Below, one piece after another: positions 36,123 through 44,260 of a stretch of DNA of 64,000 nucleotides. Source of the DNA: Nitrospira_D sp035465795 (lineage in GTDB: Bacteria; Nitrospirota; Nitrospiria; Nitrospirales; Nitrospiraceae); NCBI RefSeq assembly GCF_049546785.1, contig NZ_JBMWAN010000003.1:558001-622000 (forward strand). Direction: 5' to 3'. The translations under genes were made by a program, and so were the position numbers. Within the stretch, counting starts at the first letter, position 1, and each line of letters opens with the position of its first letter. Below the pieces are notes generated by a model, which worked only from the letters and a program-made list of their open reading frames with translations, made no database searches and was not told the DNA's origin.

Positions 36123-36866
36123 GTGGGTGAAATCAACGGAAAACAGCCTGCCTCGTTGATTCACTGTGAAGATTTGTGGAAGGTGTACCGTCTCGGCGAT
36201 GTGGAGGTGCACGCGCTTCGCGGATTGAACCTCACGATCGAACAGGGTGAATTCGTCGCGATCATGGGTTCGTCGGGGTCCGGCAAGTCAACCCTCATGA
36301 ACATGCTGGGCTGTCTCGACCAACCGACGAACGGGCACTATTGGTTGAACGGCGTCGATGTCGCGAGGCTCCGGGCCGATGAACTGGCCGACATCCGGAA
36401 CCGGCAGATCGGGTTTGTATTCCAAAGCTTCAATCTGATTGCCCGCACCAGCGCCTTGGAAAATGCGCAACTGCCCCTCTTTTACCGGGGACTTCCGCTT
36501 CGTGAACAGCGCGCGCTGGCCGCGGCCGCGCTGGAACGTGTGGGGCTCAAGGGCCGGGAACACCATTACCCCACGCAATTGTCCGGTGGACAGCAGCAAC
36601 GAGTGGCCATCGCCCGGGCGTTGGTGACCAGACCCTCACTGCTGCTTGCCGACGAACCGACCGGGAATCTCGATACGGAATCCAGCCGGGAGATCATGAC
36701 CATTCTCGATCGGTTGAATAAGGAAGAAGGGATTACCGTCATCCTCGTCACGCATGAGCCTGACATTGCCGCATACGCCTCGCGCGAAGTGGTGATTAAA
36801 GACGGGCAGGTGCTGACAGATCGTCATACCAAGCTCAATGAGCCGTCGCCTGCGGCGGGAATCTGA
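36123..36866 (+). CDS. MacB/LolD-type ABC ATPase
   Basis: The 247-residue ATPase has Walker A M-G-S-S-G-S-G-K-S-T, signature L-S-G-G-Q-Q-Q-R and Walker B L-L-L-A-D-E-P-T-G-N-L-D, the LolD/MacB subgroup hallmark. It starts at GTG with AAGGGG 8 bases upstream. Unlike E. coli MacB, ATPase and permease are separate genes; they overlap as TGATG, so they are translated together. Likely cargo is a macrolide-like compound, peptide or lipoprotein, not determinable here. Confidence 0.9.
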   Translation: MGEINGKQPASLIHCEDLWKVYRLGDVEVHALRGLNLTIEQGEFVAIMGSSGSGKSTLMNMLGCLDQPTNGHYWLNGVDVARLRADELADIRNRQIGFVFQSFNLIARTSALENAQLPLFYRGLPLREQRALAAAALERVGLKGREHHYPTQLSGGQQQRVAIARALVTRPSLLLADEPTGNLDTESSREIMTILDRLNKEEGITVILVTHEPDIAAYASREVVIKDGQVLTDRHTKLNEPSPAAGI

Positions 36867-38101
36867 TGCCGGCATTTCTTTTACTCACGATCGTGACGGC
36901 AGTTCGAATTCTGAGCCGCAACCGGCTCAGAGCCGGCCTGACTATGTTGGGGATTGTGATCGGGGTGGGCGCCGTCATTGCGATGGTCAGCATCGGCGAA
37001 GGGGCGAAAGCGGCGGTTCAGGCTCAGGTGGCCACGATGGGGACGAATGTCATCATTATTCTTCCCGGCGCCACGACGGCTACCGGTGTCCGCGGAGGCC
37101 AGGGGACTAAGGTGACGCTCACCGTCTCCGACGGAATCTATTTGAAAAAGCGGGCTCCCCTCCTGCGCGACACCGGTTGGGCCAAGCGGGATGCGATGCA
37201 GGTGGTCAACGGCAGTCGAAACTGGAATGTCCGGGTGTACGGGATCTCTCCCAGTTATTTGTCGATTCGCGATTGGTCATTCGAGAATGGAGGGGGCTTC
37301 ACGCAAACGGACGTGGATACGGCCGCCCGAGTCGCGATCATCGGACAAACGGTGGTGGATAACTTGTTTGAGGCGGGCGAGGAGCCGGTCGGGGCCGCCA
37401 TTCGTATTAAGAATGTCCCGTTCCGTGTCGTGGGGGTGCTGACGGCGAAAGGACAGTCGGCTGAAGGGTGGGATCAAGACGATGTGATTTTCATTCCGTT
37501 CAGCACGGCGGAACGAAAAGTGTTCGGCACGTCTTTTTTTGGTTCCGTCGGGGCACTCTACGCGTCGACCGAGAACGTGGAGGATTTAGCGCCCGCCGTT
37601 GAGCAGATTCGCGAGGCGCTGCGGGTGCGGCATCGGTTGCAGCCGGACCAAGAGGATGACTTCACGATCAAGACGCAGGTCGATATCGGGAAGCTGCAGG
37701 AAGGAACCAGCGAGACACTGACCGTGATGTTGCTCTCCATCGCGGCCGTGTCGCTCCTGGTCGGCGGCATCGGCATCATGAATATTTTATTGGTGTCGGT
37801 GACGGAGCGGACAAGAGAGATCGGCGTGCGGATGGCCGTCGGGGCCAAACGGCGCCATATCCTCATCCAGTTCTTGATTGAGGCGGTGACATTGAGCCTT
37901 CTGGGCGGCACCATCGGTATTATCGTGGGCATTGTCGGGGCCAGGCTGACAACCGTGATCGCCGGCTGGCCGACGATCATTTCAGGGAGTACGGTGATCG
38001 CGGCGTTTCTGTTCTCCCTCGTGGTCGGTTTGTTCTTCGGGCTGTATCCCGCCAACAAAGCGGCGCGTCTCAATCCCATCGAGGCGCTTCGCTACGAGTA
38101 A
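36866..38101 (+). CDS. MacB-type FtsX-family ABC permease
   Basis: The 411-residue protein has one N-terminal helix with R-A-G-L-T-M-L-G-I-V-I-G-V, a large periplasmic domain (about 55-280), and three C-terminal helices. These include G-I-G-I-M-N-I-L-L-V-S-V-T-E-R-T-R-E-I-G, the MacB/FtsX coupling-helix signature. It pairs with the ATPase ending at 36866 and the adaptor at 34729-36024. Confidence 0.93.
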   Translation: MPAFLLLTIVTAVRILSRNRLRAGLTMLGIVIGVGAVIAMVSIGEGAKAAVQAQVATMGTNVIIILPGATTATGVRGGQGTKVTLTVSDGIYLKKRAPLLRDTGWAKRDAMQVVNGSRNWNVRVYGISPSYLSIRDWSFENGGGFTQTDVDTAARVAIIGQTVVDNLFEAGEEPVGAAIRIKNVPFRVVGVLTAKGQSAEGWDQDDVIFIPFSTAERKVFGTSFFGSVGALYASTENVEDLAPAVEQIREALRVRHRLQPDQEDDFTIKTQVDIGKLQEGTSETLTVMLLSIAAVSLLVGGIGIMNILLVSVTERTREIGVRMAVGAKRRHILIQFLIEAVTLSLLGGTIGIIVGIVGARLTTVIAGWPTIISGSTVIAAFLFSLVVGLFFGLYPANKAARLNPIEALRYE

Positions 38102-38176
38102 GTCGTCCGCACGTATCAACGGGGACAAGGTGAAGGCTGGATCTTGCCATAGGCAAGACCAGTCGACACGGACTGC

Positions 38177-38196
38177 CCCGGGCTAAGTGGCCCGGG
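38177..38196. terminator. hairpin between convergent MacB permease and HD-GYP genes
   Basis: CCCGGGC (38177-38183) pairs with GCCCGGG (38190-38196) around 6 bases and includes the HD-GYP stop codon. Upstream, CTTGCC-ATA-GGCAAG at about 38143-38157 forms a second small hairpin. Confidence 0.4.
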
Positions 38197-39430
38197 AGGA
38201 GTGAGCGGTACGGCGTGGCTCAGGTGTATCCATCACGGTTGCAATGGCCCGTTCAGGTGAGGCAGTCGCCTGATCCGACAAGTCGATGACCAGCGGGGTC
38301 GGCATTTCGTCTCCGCCGGGATTATGGGTGATGGCGACGACCGGTTGATGCGACGTCGAGGGATTCAATTCGGTGACGACGGCCTGTTCCTGGGTGTTGA
38401 GCCGGACGCGGCTGTGGACGGGGTAAATCCCGACCAGCTTGATTAGGCTCGACAGAATAGTGCGATCGAGAAGCCCTTCTTGCGCCTCCTGATACAGGCG
38501 TTGAAGCGCTTGATGCGGGGTGAGAGGCGAGGCGCCTCCGAATCCGGTGATGAGTTCGTCATAGTGGTCGGCAATCATCAGGATACGGGATCGCTCCGAT
38601 GTAAATTCGCCCCGGGTGCCTTGAGGATACCCCGACCCGTTGAGGCGGACATGATGCTCTCCGATCAACTGCAGCATCCTGGTTTCAAACCCGCCTTGTC
38701 GCTCCAGCGTCAGAATGCTCAATTGCGGGTGGGACTGTAGAATCTGTTGCTCGCGTCGAGACAACGGACTGGATGTGTTCGCGCTGCGTTGAATGATGGC
38801 GGCAGGGATTTGCAGGAGCCCGATATCATGGAGCAGCGCGGCCATGGCCAATTCCTGCAGCTCAAGCGGGTTGTACTCGAAGGATTGTCCCATCACCAGC
38901 GACAAGGTGCAGGTAGCGAGGGCATGTTGGCTGAATGAGGAGTTGCCCGCCCGCTGGCTGCTTAAGGCCATGAAGATGGCTGAATGGGGAAGCGTTCGTG
39001 TGACGGCGGCGATTTCCCGCACGGCGTCGGCGGCCTGGCGATGGTCAAGGGAACCACGTTCGGAGAGTGACGCGAAGACGGAGCGGACGGACTGTTCAAG
39101 CTGTTTCGAGGCTATTTTCGCTTGTGCGAGTTCTTCGTTCAGCTGGGCAAGCGGTTTCGGACCCTGCGAGGACGTGAGGGACAGAGAGGCCCGGATAGTT
39201 GCCAGCAGAGAATCCGATGCGCTTGGTTCGTCCCGGGCTGCGACATCCTCCCCGCGGGACGGGTCGATCTGAACCCGTTGGATGCCTGCCCGGCGAAGTT
39301 GGTCGATCTGGGTCTCGCTGTGGATCAGAAACGAGTGCCGCAGGAAAGGTGAGCGGAACCATGAAACATCCAGCTTGGCTACGTACATGCCCACGCGCAG
39401 TTGTTGAGTCGCAACGGATTTGGTTGCCAT
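38183..39430 (-). CDS. DUF3391/HD-GYP protein, putative cyclic-di-GMP phosphodiesterase
   Basis: The 415-residue protein has an N-terminal DUF3391-like segment (V-G-M-Y-V-A-K-L-D-V-S-W, about 13-60), a linker, and an HD-GYP domain. The domain has L-L-H-D-I-G-L-L-Q-I-P and H-H-V-R-L-N-G-S-G-Y-P. In the latter the usual Glu after HH is Val and the Asp before G-S-G-Y-P is Asn, so catalysis may be weakened. I-A-D-H-Y-D-E follows. The C-terminal 75 residues carry a polar tail without a recognised domain. Confidence 0.88.
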   Translation of the reverse strand: MATKSVATQQLRVGMYVAKLDVSWFRSPFLRHSFLIHSETQIDQLRRAGIQRVQIDPSRGEDVAARDEPSASDSLLATIRASLSLTSSQGPKPLAQLNEELAQAKIASKQLEQSVRSVFASLSERGSLDHRQAADAVREIAAVTRTLPHSAIFMALSSQRAGNSSFSQHALATCTLSLVMGQSFEYNPLELQELAMAALLHDIGLLQIPAAIIQRSANTSSPLSRREQQILQSHPQLSILTLERQGGFETRMLQLIGEHHVRLNGSGYPQGTRGEFTSERSRILMIADHYDELITGFGGASPLTPHQALQRLYQEAQEGLLDRTILSSLIKLVGIYPVHSRVRLNTQEQAVVTELNPSTSHQPVVAITHNPGGDEMPTPLVIDLSDQATASPERAIATVMDTPEPRRTAHSSRAT

Positions 39431-39523
39431 GGTTCAGGATATGCCGATGTTTCTGAAAAGTACCCGACTCTTTATCGGTCGGAGCGGAGAAAATCTAAAG
39501 CGACCGGGACTGGTCTTCCGGGG

Positions 39524-40111
39524 CTAGTCTTTGGGCGGGCTATGAGCAGCCAGAGAGAGCGACACTTCGATACGGGGATTGGTGCGGTCCAGATCTTTGT
39601 AAAGATGGGTCTCAATGATGCGATTGTCATTCAGTCCGATTCCTTCACAGAGGGCGTCCTGGGCGATCTTGAGGCCGCCATCGACATCGCGCCGCAAGGG
39701 CGAAGTGAAATAGAACCGGATGGAAAGGGCCAGGGGCTCCGTGCGAAAACGATGGAGCAACGCCTGTTTATGAGCGGATTGGGAAAGGGCGAGCCAGAGT
39801 TGCTGCCCGACATGGAGTTTGAAAGCTCGCCCGGATGACGAAAGGATACGCCGCCCGTTCACCGTGGCGTATTGATGATTGATGCTTGGCGGGACGGGCA
39901 GCGTGATGCAGAGCTGTTCCGCGGTGATGGTGGAAGCAGTTGCAGGGATGTGGAGCGGGGCTTGCGGCGGTTTTGGGCGGACAGGAGGGTGTGCGCTATG
40001 GGATGACGGGATGCCGTTCGTCGAGTTCGGTGCCTCCGGGCGTCGGTACGAAGTGGTCCGGATAGGGACTTTCGAGGGGCGGGGGCCTGTGCGATGTCGG
40101 CCAGCCGGCAT
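39524..40111 (-). CDS. RusA-like Holliday-junction resolvase family protein
   Basis: The 195-residue protein has a disordered Pro/Ser-rich N-terminus of about 75 residues and a RusA-like domain. The domain starts L-P-V-P-P-S-I-N-H-Q-Y and has R-R-D-V-D-G-G-L-K-I-A-Q-D-A-L followed by G-L-N-D-N-R-I. These place three acidic residues and a lysine as in RusA (D-x-D-N-x-x-K-x-x-x-D). RusA proteins are mostly phage-borne. It lies 8 bp after mraZ on the same strand. The start is uncertain; the ATG at 40111 lacks a clear ribosome site. Confidence 0.7.
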   Translation of the reverse strand: MPAGRHRTGPRPSKVPIRTTSYRRPEAPNSTNGIPSSHSAHPPVRPKPPQAPLHIPATASTITAEQLCITLPVPPSINHQYATVNGRRILSSSGRAFKLHVGQQLWLALSQSAHKQALLHRFRTEPLALSIRFYFTSPLRRDVDGGLKIAQDALCEGIGLNDNRIIETHLYKDLDRTNPRIEVSLSLAAHSPPKD

Positions 40112-40119
40112 GGAGCTAT

Positions 40120-40560
40120 TTAGAGAAGGTTCTGAATCTTCGCCATGTTTTGTTCGTAGCGGTCTTCCGTACGGGCGATGAATCGGCGCCATTCACTGGG
40201 GTTCCAGATTTCCATGCGGTGATAGAGTCCGACGAGGGTGATCTCAAGGTCCTCGTCGACAGGCACCAGCTTTCGCAGGCGGCCGGGGATGAGAATGCGT
40301 CCGGTCTTGTCGATTTCCGAGGTGCCGGCTTCGGAGACGACGAAGTGCATGAACAGGCGGCTCTGGTCTTCGTCCAGCGTGGTGCGCGTCCGCTCGAGGA
40401 CTTTCTCCCATTCCTTCATCGAATAGAGCAGGAGCGATTGCTCCGGCCCCTTGAGAAACATCACCGCCTGGCCTTCGGCCTCGATCTGCTCCCGGATCGG
40501 AGAGGGCACGATGAAGCGGCCCTTCTCGTCGACTTTACAGTGGTACTCGCCAGCAAACAT
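40120..40560 (-). CDS. mraZ: MraZ transcriptional regulator
   Basis: MraZ is an AbrB-fold ring-forming DNA-binding protein that usually heads the division/cell-wall cluster. The 146-residue protein has the family start M-F-A-G-E-Y-H-C-K-V-D-E-K-G-R and the second repeat E-I-D-K-T-G-R-I-L-I-P. Here it is separated from rsmH and other division genes and lies between a helix-turn-helix gene and a RusA-like gene. TAGGA precedes the ATG at 40560. Confidence 0.9.
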   Translation of the reverse strand: MFAGEYHCKVDEKGRFIVPSPIREQIEAEGQAVMFLKGPEQSLLLYSMKEWEKVLERTRTTLDEDQSRLFMHFVVSEAGTSEIDKTGRILIPGRLRKLVPVDEDLEITLVGLYHRMEIWNPSEWRRFIARTEDRYEQNMAKIQNLL

Positions 40561-40573
40561 CGCGCGTCCTAAT

Positions 40574-40771
40574 TTACGAGGGGAGGGCGGTTCTGGTTCG
40601 GTCGCGGATCCACTGCTCCAGATCCGAACGTACGAATCGCCATTCTTTCCCAAGCTTGAAGGCTGGAATCTGCCGATTCTGTATATAGCGATAGAGAGTG
40701 CGGGTCGTAATTTTCAGGTAGCGACAGGTCTCCGACACCGTCATCAATTCGCTCTTCGGGGCTGTCCCCAT
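40574..40771 (-). CDS. excisionase-type helix-turn-helix DNA-binding protein
   Basis: The 65-residue protein is a single MerR-like/excisionase domain: L-M-T-V-S-E-T-C-R-Y-L-K-I-T-T-R-T-L-Y-R-Y then I-P-A-F-K-L-G-K-E-W-R-F. Such proteins act as small regulators or recombination directionality factors. No integrase is nearby. It precedes mraZ by 13 bp on the same strand. Confidence 0.85.
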   Translation of the reverse strand: MGTAPKSELMTVSETCRYLKITTRTLYRYIQNRQIPAFKLGKEWRFVRSDLEQWIRDRTRTALPS

Positions 40772-40878
40772 CGTCCCACCTGTTTTGAGAGGGCCTGTTC
40801 GTCATAAGACTCCAGAATCTAAGGGCCATTCTAGGGAACGGGGAGGGAATGTCAAGTGAATTTGTATGACAATGCCTG

Positions 40879-41223
40879 TCATAGACTGTCACCGGTATCA
40901 TCCGATCCTGCCTCTTCCTCGCCGGACTCCATCATGGCTTCGACATCCGCTCCTACCTCCTCGCCCATCTCGTCACCCATCTGCTTCATGAACCGGGCGA
41001 CCGATTGCGGGTCGTTTTCGTCGAGGCCATCGAGGTGACTGGGATCAGCCAGCGATTCAAGGCGGGCCTCCTCGGACTTCGGGGAGGCAAACCGGGACAG
41101 CAGGCGCTCGACGTGACCGCTCCCGCAGTGTTTACAGGCAGCCGGTGAGGGATTCGAGAGGCTCAGGATCAGGAGCGAGCTGCGTTTCCGGCAGTCGAGA
41201 CAGAGGTATTCATAGATCGGCAT
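40879..41223 (-). CDS. FmdB-family zinc-ribbon protein
   Basis: The 114-residue protein starts M-P-I-Y-E-Y-L-C-L-D-C and has a second C-K-H-C-G-S, the FmdB putative regulatory zinc ribbon. A long acidic tail (about 65-114) follows, with many Glu, Asp and Met. Function is unknown beyond the regulatory role proposed for the family. It is 3 bp after comF. Confidence 0.87.
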   Translation of the reverse strand: MPIYEYLCLDCRKRSSLLILSLSNPSPAACKHCGSGHVERLLSRFASPKSEEARLESLADPSHLDGLDENDPQSVARFMKQMGDEMGEEVGADVEAMMESGEEEAGSDDTGDSL

Positions 41224-41226
41224 GGT

Positions 41227-42045
41227 TTATCCCCCGAGCAATCCGACGGGGTCGGTGGCGCGTTGGGCCAGAATCCGGTCCGGCACGACGCTTGTTTCGA
41301 CCGTCCTGGCCAAGGTCAGCACAAAAATGTCTCCCGCCCCTGCGTTTCTGAGGACCTTGGCGCATTCGTTGACCGTGGTGCCGGTGGTGAAGACATCGTC
41401 GATGAGCAGAATGCGTGTCTGCGCAATCCGGTCAGGCTGGCGCACGCCAAAGGCCCGGCGGAGATTTTTCATCCGCTCCTTCCGTGACAGGGTGCTTTGG
41501 GGATCAGAAGGCACGGTGCGGACAAGATTCGTGAACGAGACGGGGAGGCGCAGGTGCCGTGCAATCTGATCGGCCAGCAGCAGCGACTGATTGAATTCCC
41601 GTTCCCGCAAGCGAGACGGATGCAACGGGACGGGCATGATCAGATCCGCCTGTACGGCGGGAGGGAGGGCGTCGATCATCAGCCGGGCCAGCGGTTTGGC
41701 GAGCGACACCTTCCCGCGATACTTGTAGAGACAAATCGCATCTTGGAGCGGAGGCAGATAGGGAAACAGCGTCCAGGCTCTCGCATAGGCAGGCGGTCGG
41801 ACGGTGCAATGGTGGCAGCGATGGGTCGGGCTATGGGTCAAAGCCACGGGCGATGGCAAGGGGCGGTCGCATTGTGAACAGCGGGATAGGGCGAGCGGGG
41901 CGATGGTGCGCCAACAGTTCGCGCAGAACAACGGGACCGGATCGCTGTGGAGGGGCGATCCGCAGGCCGCACAGGCGGCGGGCAGAAACAAACGGATGGC
42001 CTGTCGCATCAAACCCGGAAGCCTGTGAGATAGCGTTCCAGCCAT
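41227..42045 (-). CDS. comF: ComF family phosphoribosyltransferase-like protein
   Basis: The 272-residue protein has three N-terminal CxxC-type pairs (C-A-A-C, C-A-N-C, C-S-Q-C plus C-H-H-C) and a C-terminal phosphoribosyltransferase motif I-L-L-I-D-D-V-F-T-T-G-T-T-V. ComF proteins support DNA uptake in competent bacteria and may have other roles. GGAGGG lies 6 bases before the start. No other competence genes are in the window. Confidence 0.92.
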   Translation of the reverse strand: MAGTLSHRLPGLMRQAIRLFLPAACAACGSPLHSDPVPLFCANCWRTIAPLALSRCSQCDRPLPSPVALTHSPTHRCHHCTVRPPAYARAWTLFPYLPPLQDAICLYKYRGKVSLAKPLARLMIDALPPAVQADLIMPVPLHPSRLREREFNQSLLLADQIARHLRLPVSFTNLVRTVPSDPQSTLSRKERMKNLRRAFGVRQPDRIAQTRILLIDDVFTTGTTVNECAKVLRNAGAGDIFVLTLARTVETSVVPDRILAQRATDPVGLLGG

Positions 42046-42196
42046 CGATAACCCTCCGGCTCATCATGCAAGACAGAGAGTCTTTAGGGGGAGAACCTGC
42101 CTCCTGTCAAGGTTGTGGGCCTTCAAAGGGTTGTGTTATACGAGGAAGGCTGCGGCATGGGATGTGGGATATGGCCGAAGGTGAGGCGCGAGGGGC

Positions 42197-42891
<695 letters not shown>

Positions 42892-42895
<4 letters not shown>

Positions 42896-43821
42896 CCGAT
42901 CTCTCGACGACGATCGCCGGTGTCAGGTTTCCGAGCTGCTTCATGAACGCGGCCGGGGCGCTCTGTGTGACGCGGGAAGAACTGGAAGCGCTGGGCCGGT
43001 CGCGCGCGGGGGCCATTGTCACCAAGTCGATGACGGTCGAAGCCCGGCAGGGCAATCCGGAGCCCCGGTATTATGGATTCCCCGGCGGTTCGATCAATTC
43101 CATGGGGCTGCCCAATCTGGGTTATCGCGCCTATGCGGAACTGATTCCCGGGTTGAAGCGGTTCGGCAAGCCGGTGATCGCGAGCGTGGCGGGGCTCTGT
43201 GAGGACGACTTCCCGACGATTGCCGCCTTGATCAATGCGGCGCAGCCGGACTTGATCGAAGTGAATCTCTCCTGTCCTAACATCCCCGGCAAGCCGCAGA
43301 TCGGCTATGACCCGGACGCCTCCGAGCGCCTCTTGAAGCGAGTGCGCAAGGTCATTACCGTGCCGATGGGTGTGAAGCTCCCGCCGTACTTCGATCCCGC
43401 CCATCATGAGGTGATGGGGAAAGTGATCGGTCGGTGCGAGGTCGATTTTCTCAACATGATTAACTCGGTCGGCAATGGTCTCGTGGTCGATCCGGACCGT
43501 GAAGAAGTCGTCATCAAGCCGAAGGGCGGCTTTGGCGGTTTAGGCGGAACGATCATCAAGCCGGTGGCGCTGGCAAACGTGCGGGCCTTCTACAAGATTT
43601 TTCAAGGAAAGATTCCGATCATCGGCACCGGGGGCGTGGTGAATGGCATCGATGCGTTCGAGCACTTCTTGTGCGGCGCGTCGGCCGTCCAGATCGGCAC
43701 GGTGTTGGTCGAAGAAGGTCTCGAGGTGTTCGGCAGATTGGAAGCGGAGCTGGCCACCCAGCTGAAGAAGAAGGGCTATGGGTCGATTGCGGACTGCCGG
43801 GGGAAGGTGAAGGAGTTATAA
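42892..43821 (+). CDS. pyrD: dihydroorotate dehydrogenase, class 1A type
   Basis: This cytosolic FMN enzyme oxidises dihydroorotate to orotate in pyrimidine synthesis; class 1A members use fumarate. The 309-residue protein has A-A-G-A near the start and the catalytic Cys in E-V-N-L-S-C-P-N, followed by I-P-G-K-P-Q-I-G-Y-D typical of class 1A. Late I-G-T-G-G-V-V-N-G binds FMN. The start overlaps the ABC ATPase stop, an unusual partner. A class 1B reductase subunit (pyrK) is absent. Confidence 0.9.
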
Positions 43822-43823
43822 CC

Positions 43824-44093
43824 CTACCTCAGGCCGAAGTTGCGCGGCAGTAATCCTTGTTGAAGCGCCTGCCTGAGCAGTTGCGCCACGTTCCGCACGT
43901 TCAATCGCCGCATCAAATTGAAGCGGTGCACCTCGACGGTGCGGATGCTGATGTCGAGCGAATCGGCGATCTCCCGATTCGTATGACCCAGCGCGACCAT
44001 CTTGAGAATTTCACGTTGCCGCGGGGTGATCGACAGCTCCGCCTTCGGGTGCCGGTCGATTTGCAGTGCCGTGTTCCCTCGACTTCTTGCCAT
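43824..44093 (-). CDS. LuxR-type helix-turn-helix regulator without sensor domain
   Basis: The 89-residue protein is little more than a LuxR/GerE DNA-binding domain: L-S-I-T-P-R-Q-R-E-I-L-K-M-V-A-L-G then R-E-I-A-D-S-L-D-I-S and T-V-E-V-H-R. CAGGAG lies 6 bases before the ATG at 44093. It diverges from the FtsX-type permease and could regulate it. Confidence 0.85.
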   Translation of the reverse strand: MARSRGNTALQIDRHPKAELSITPRQREILKMVALGHTNREIADSLDISIRTVEVHRFNLMRRLNVRNVAQLLRQALQQGLLPRNFGLR

Positions 44094-44260
44094 AGCGTAC
44101 TCCTGATCTAAGGTTCCCTGCGAATCTAGCAAAGGAAGGAAAGGCTGTAAACGAAACGGCCGATCTTTGCAGACGGACCTGATCCGCAAGTGCGCAGTCG
44201 GTTTCACTGATAGTGTTTCTCAATAGGTGCACGCGTGTGTCCCTTGTGGGTTGGTGTTGT

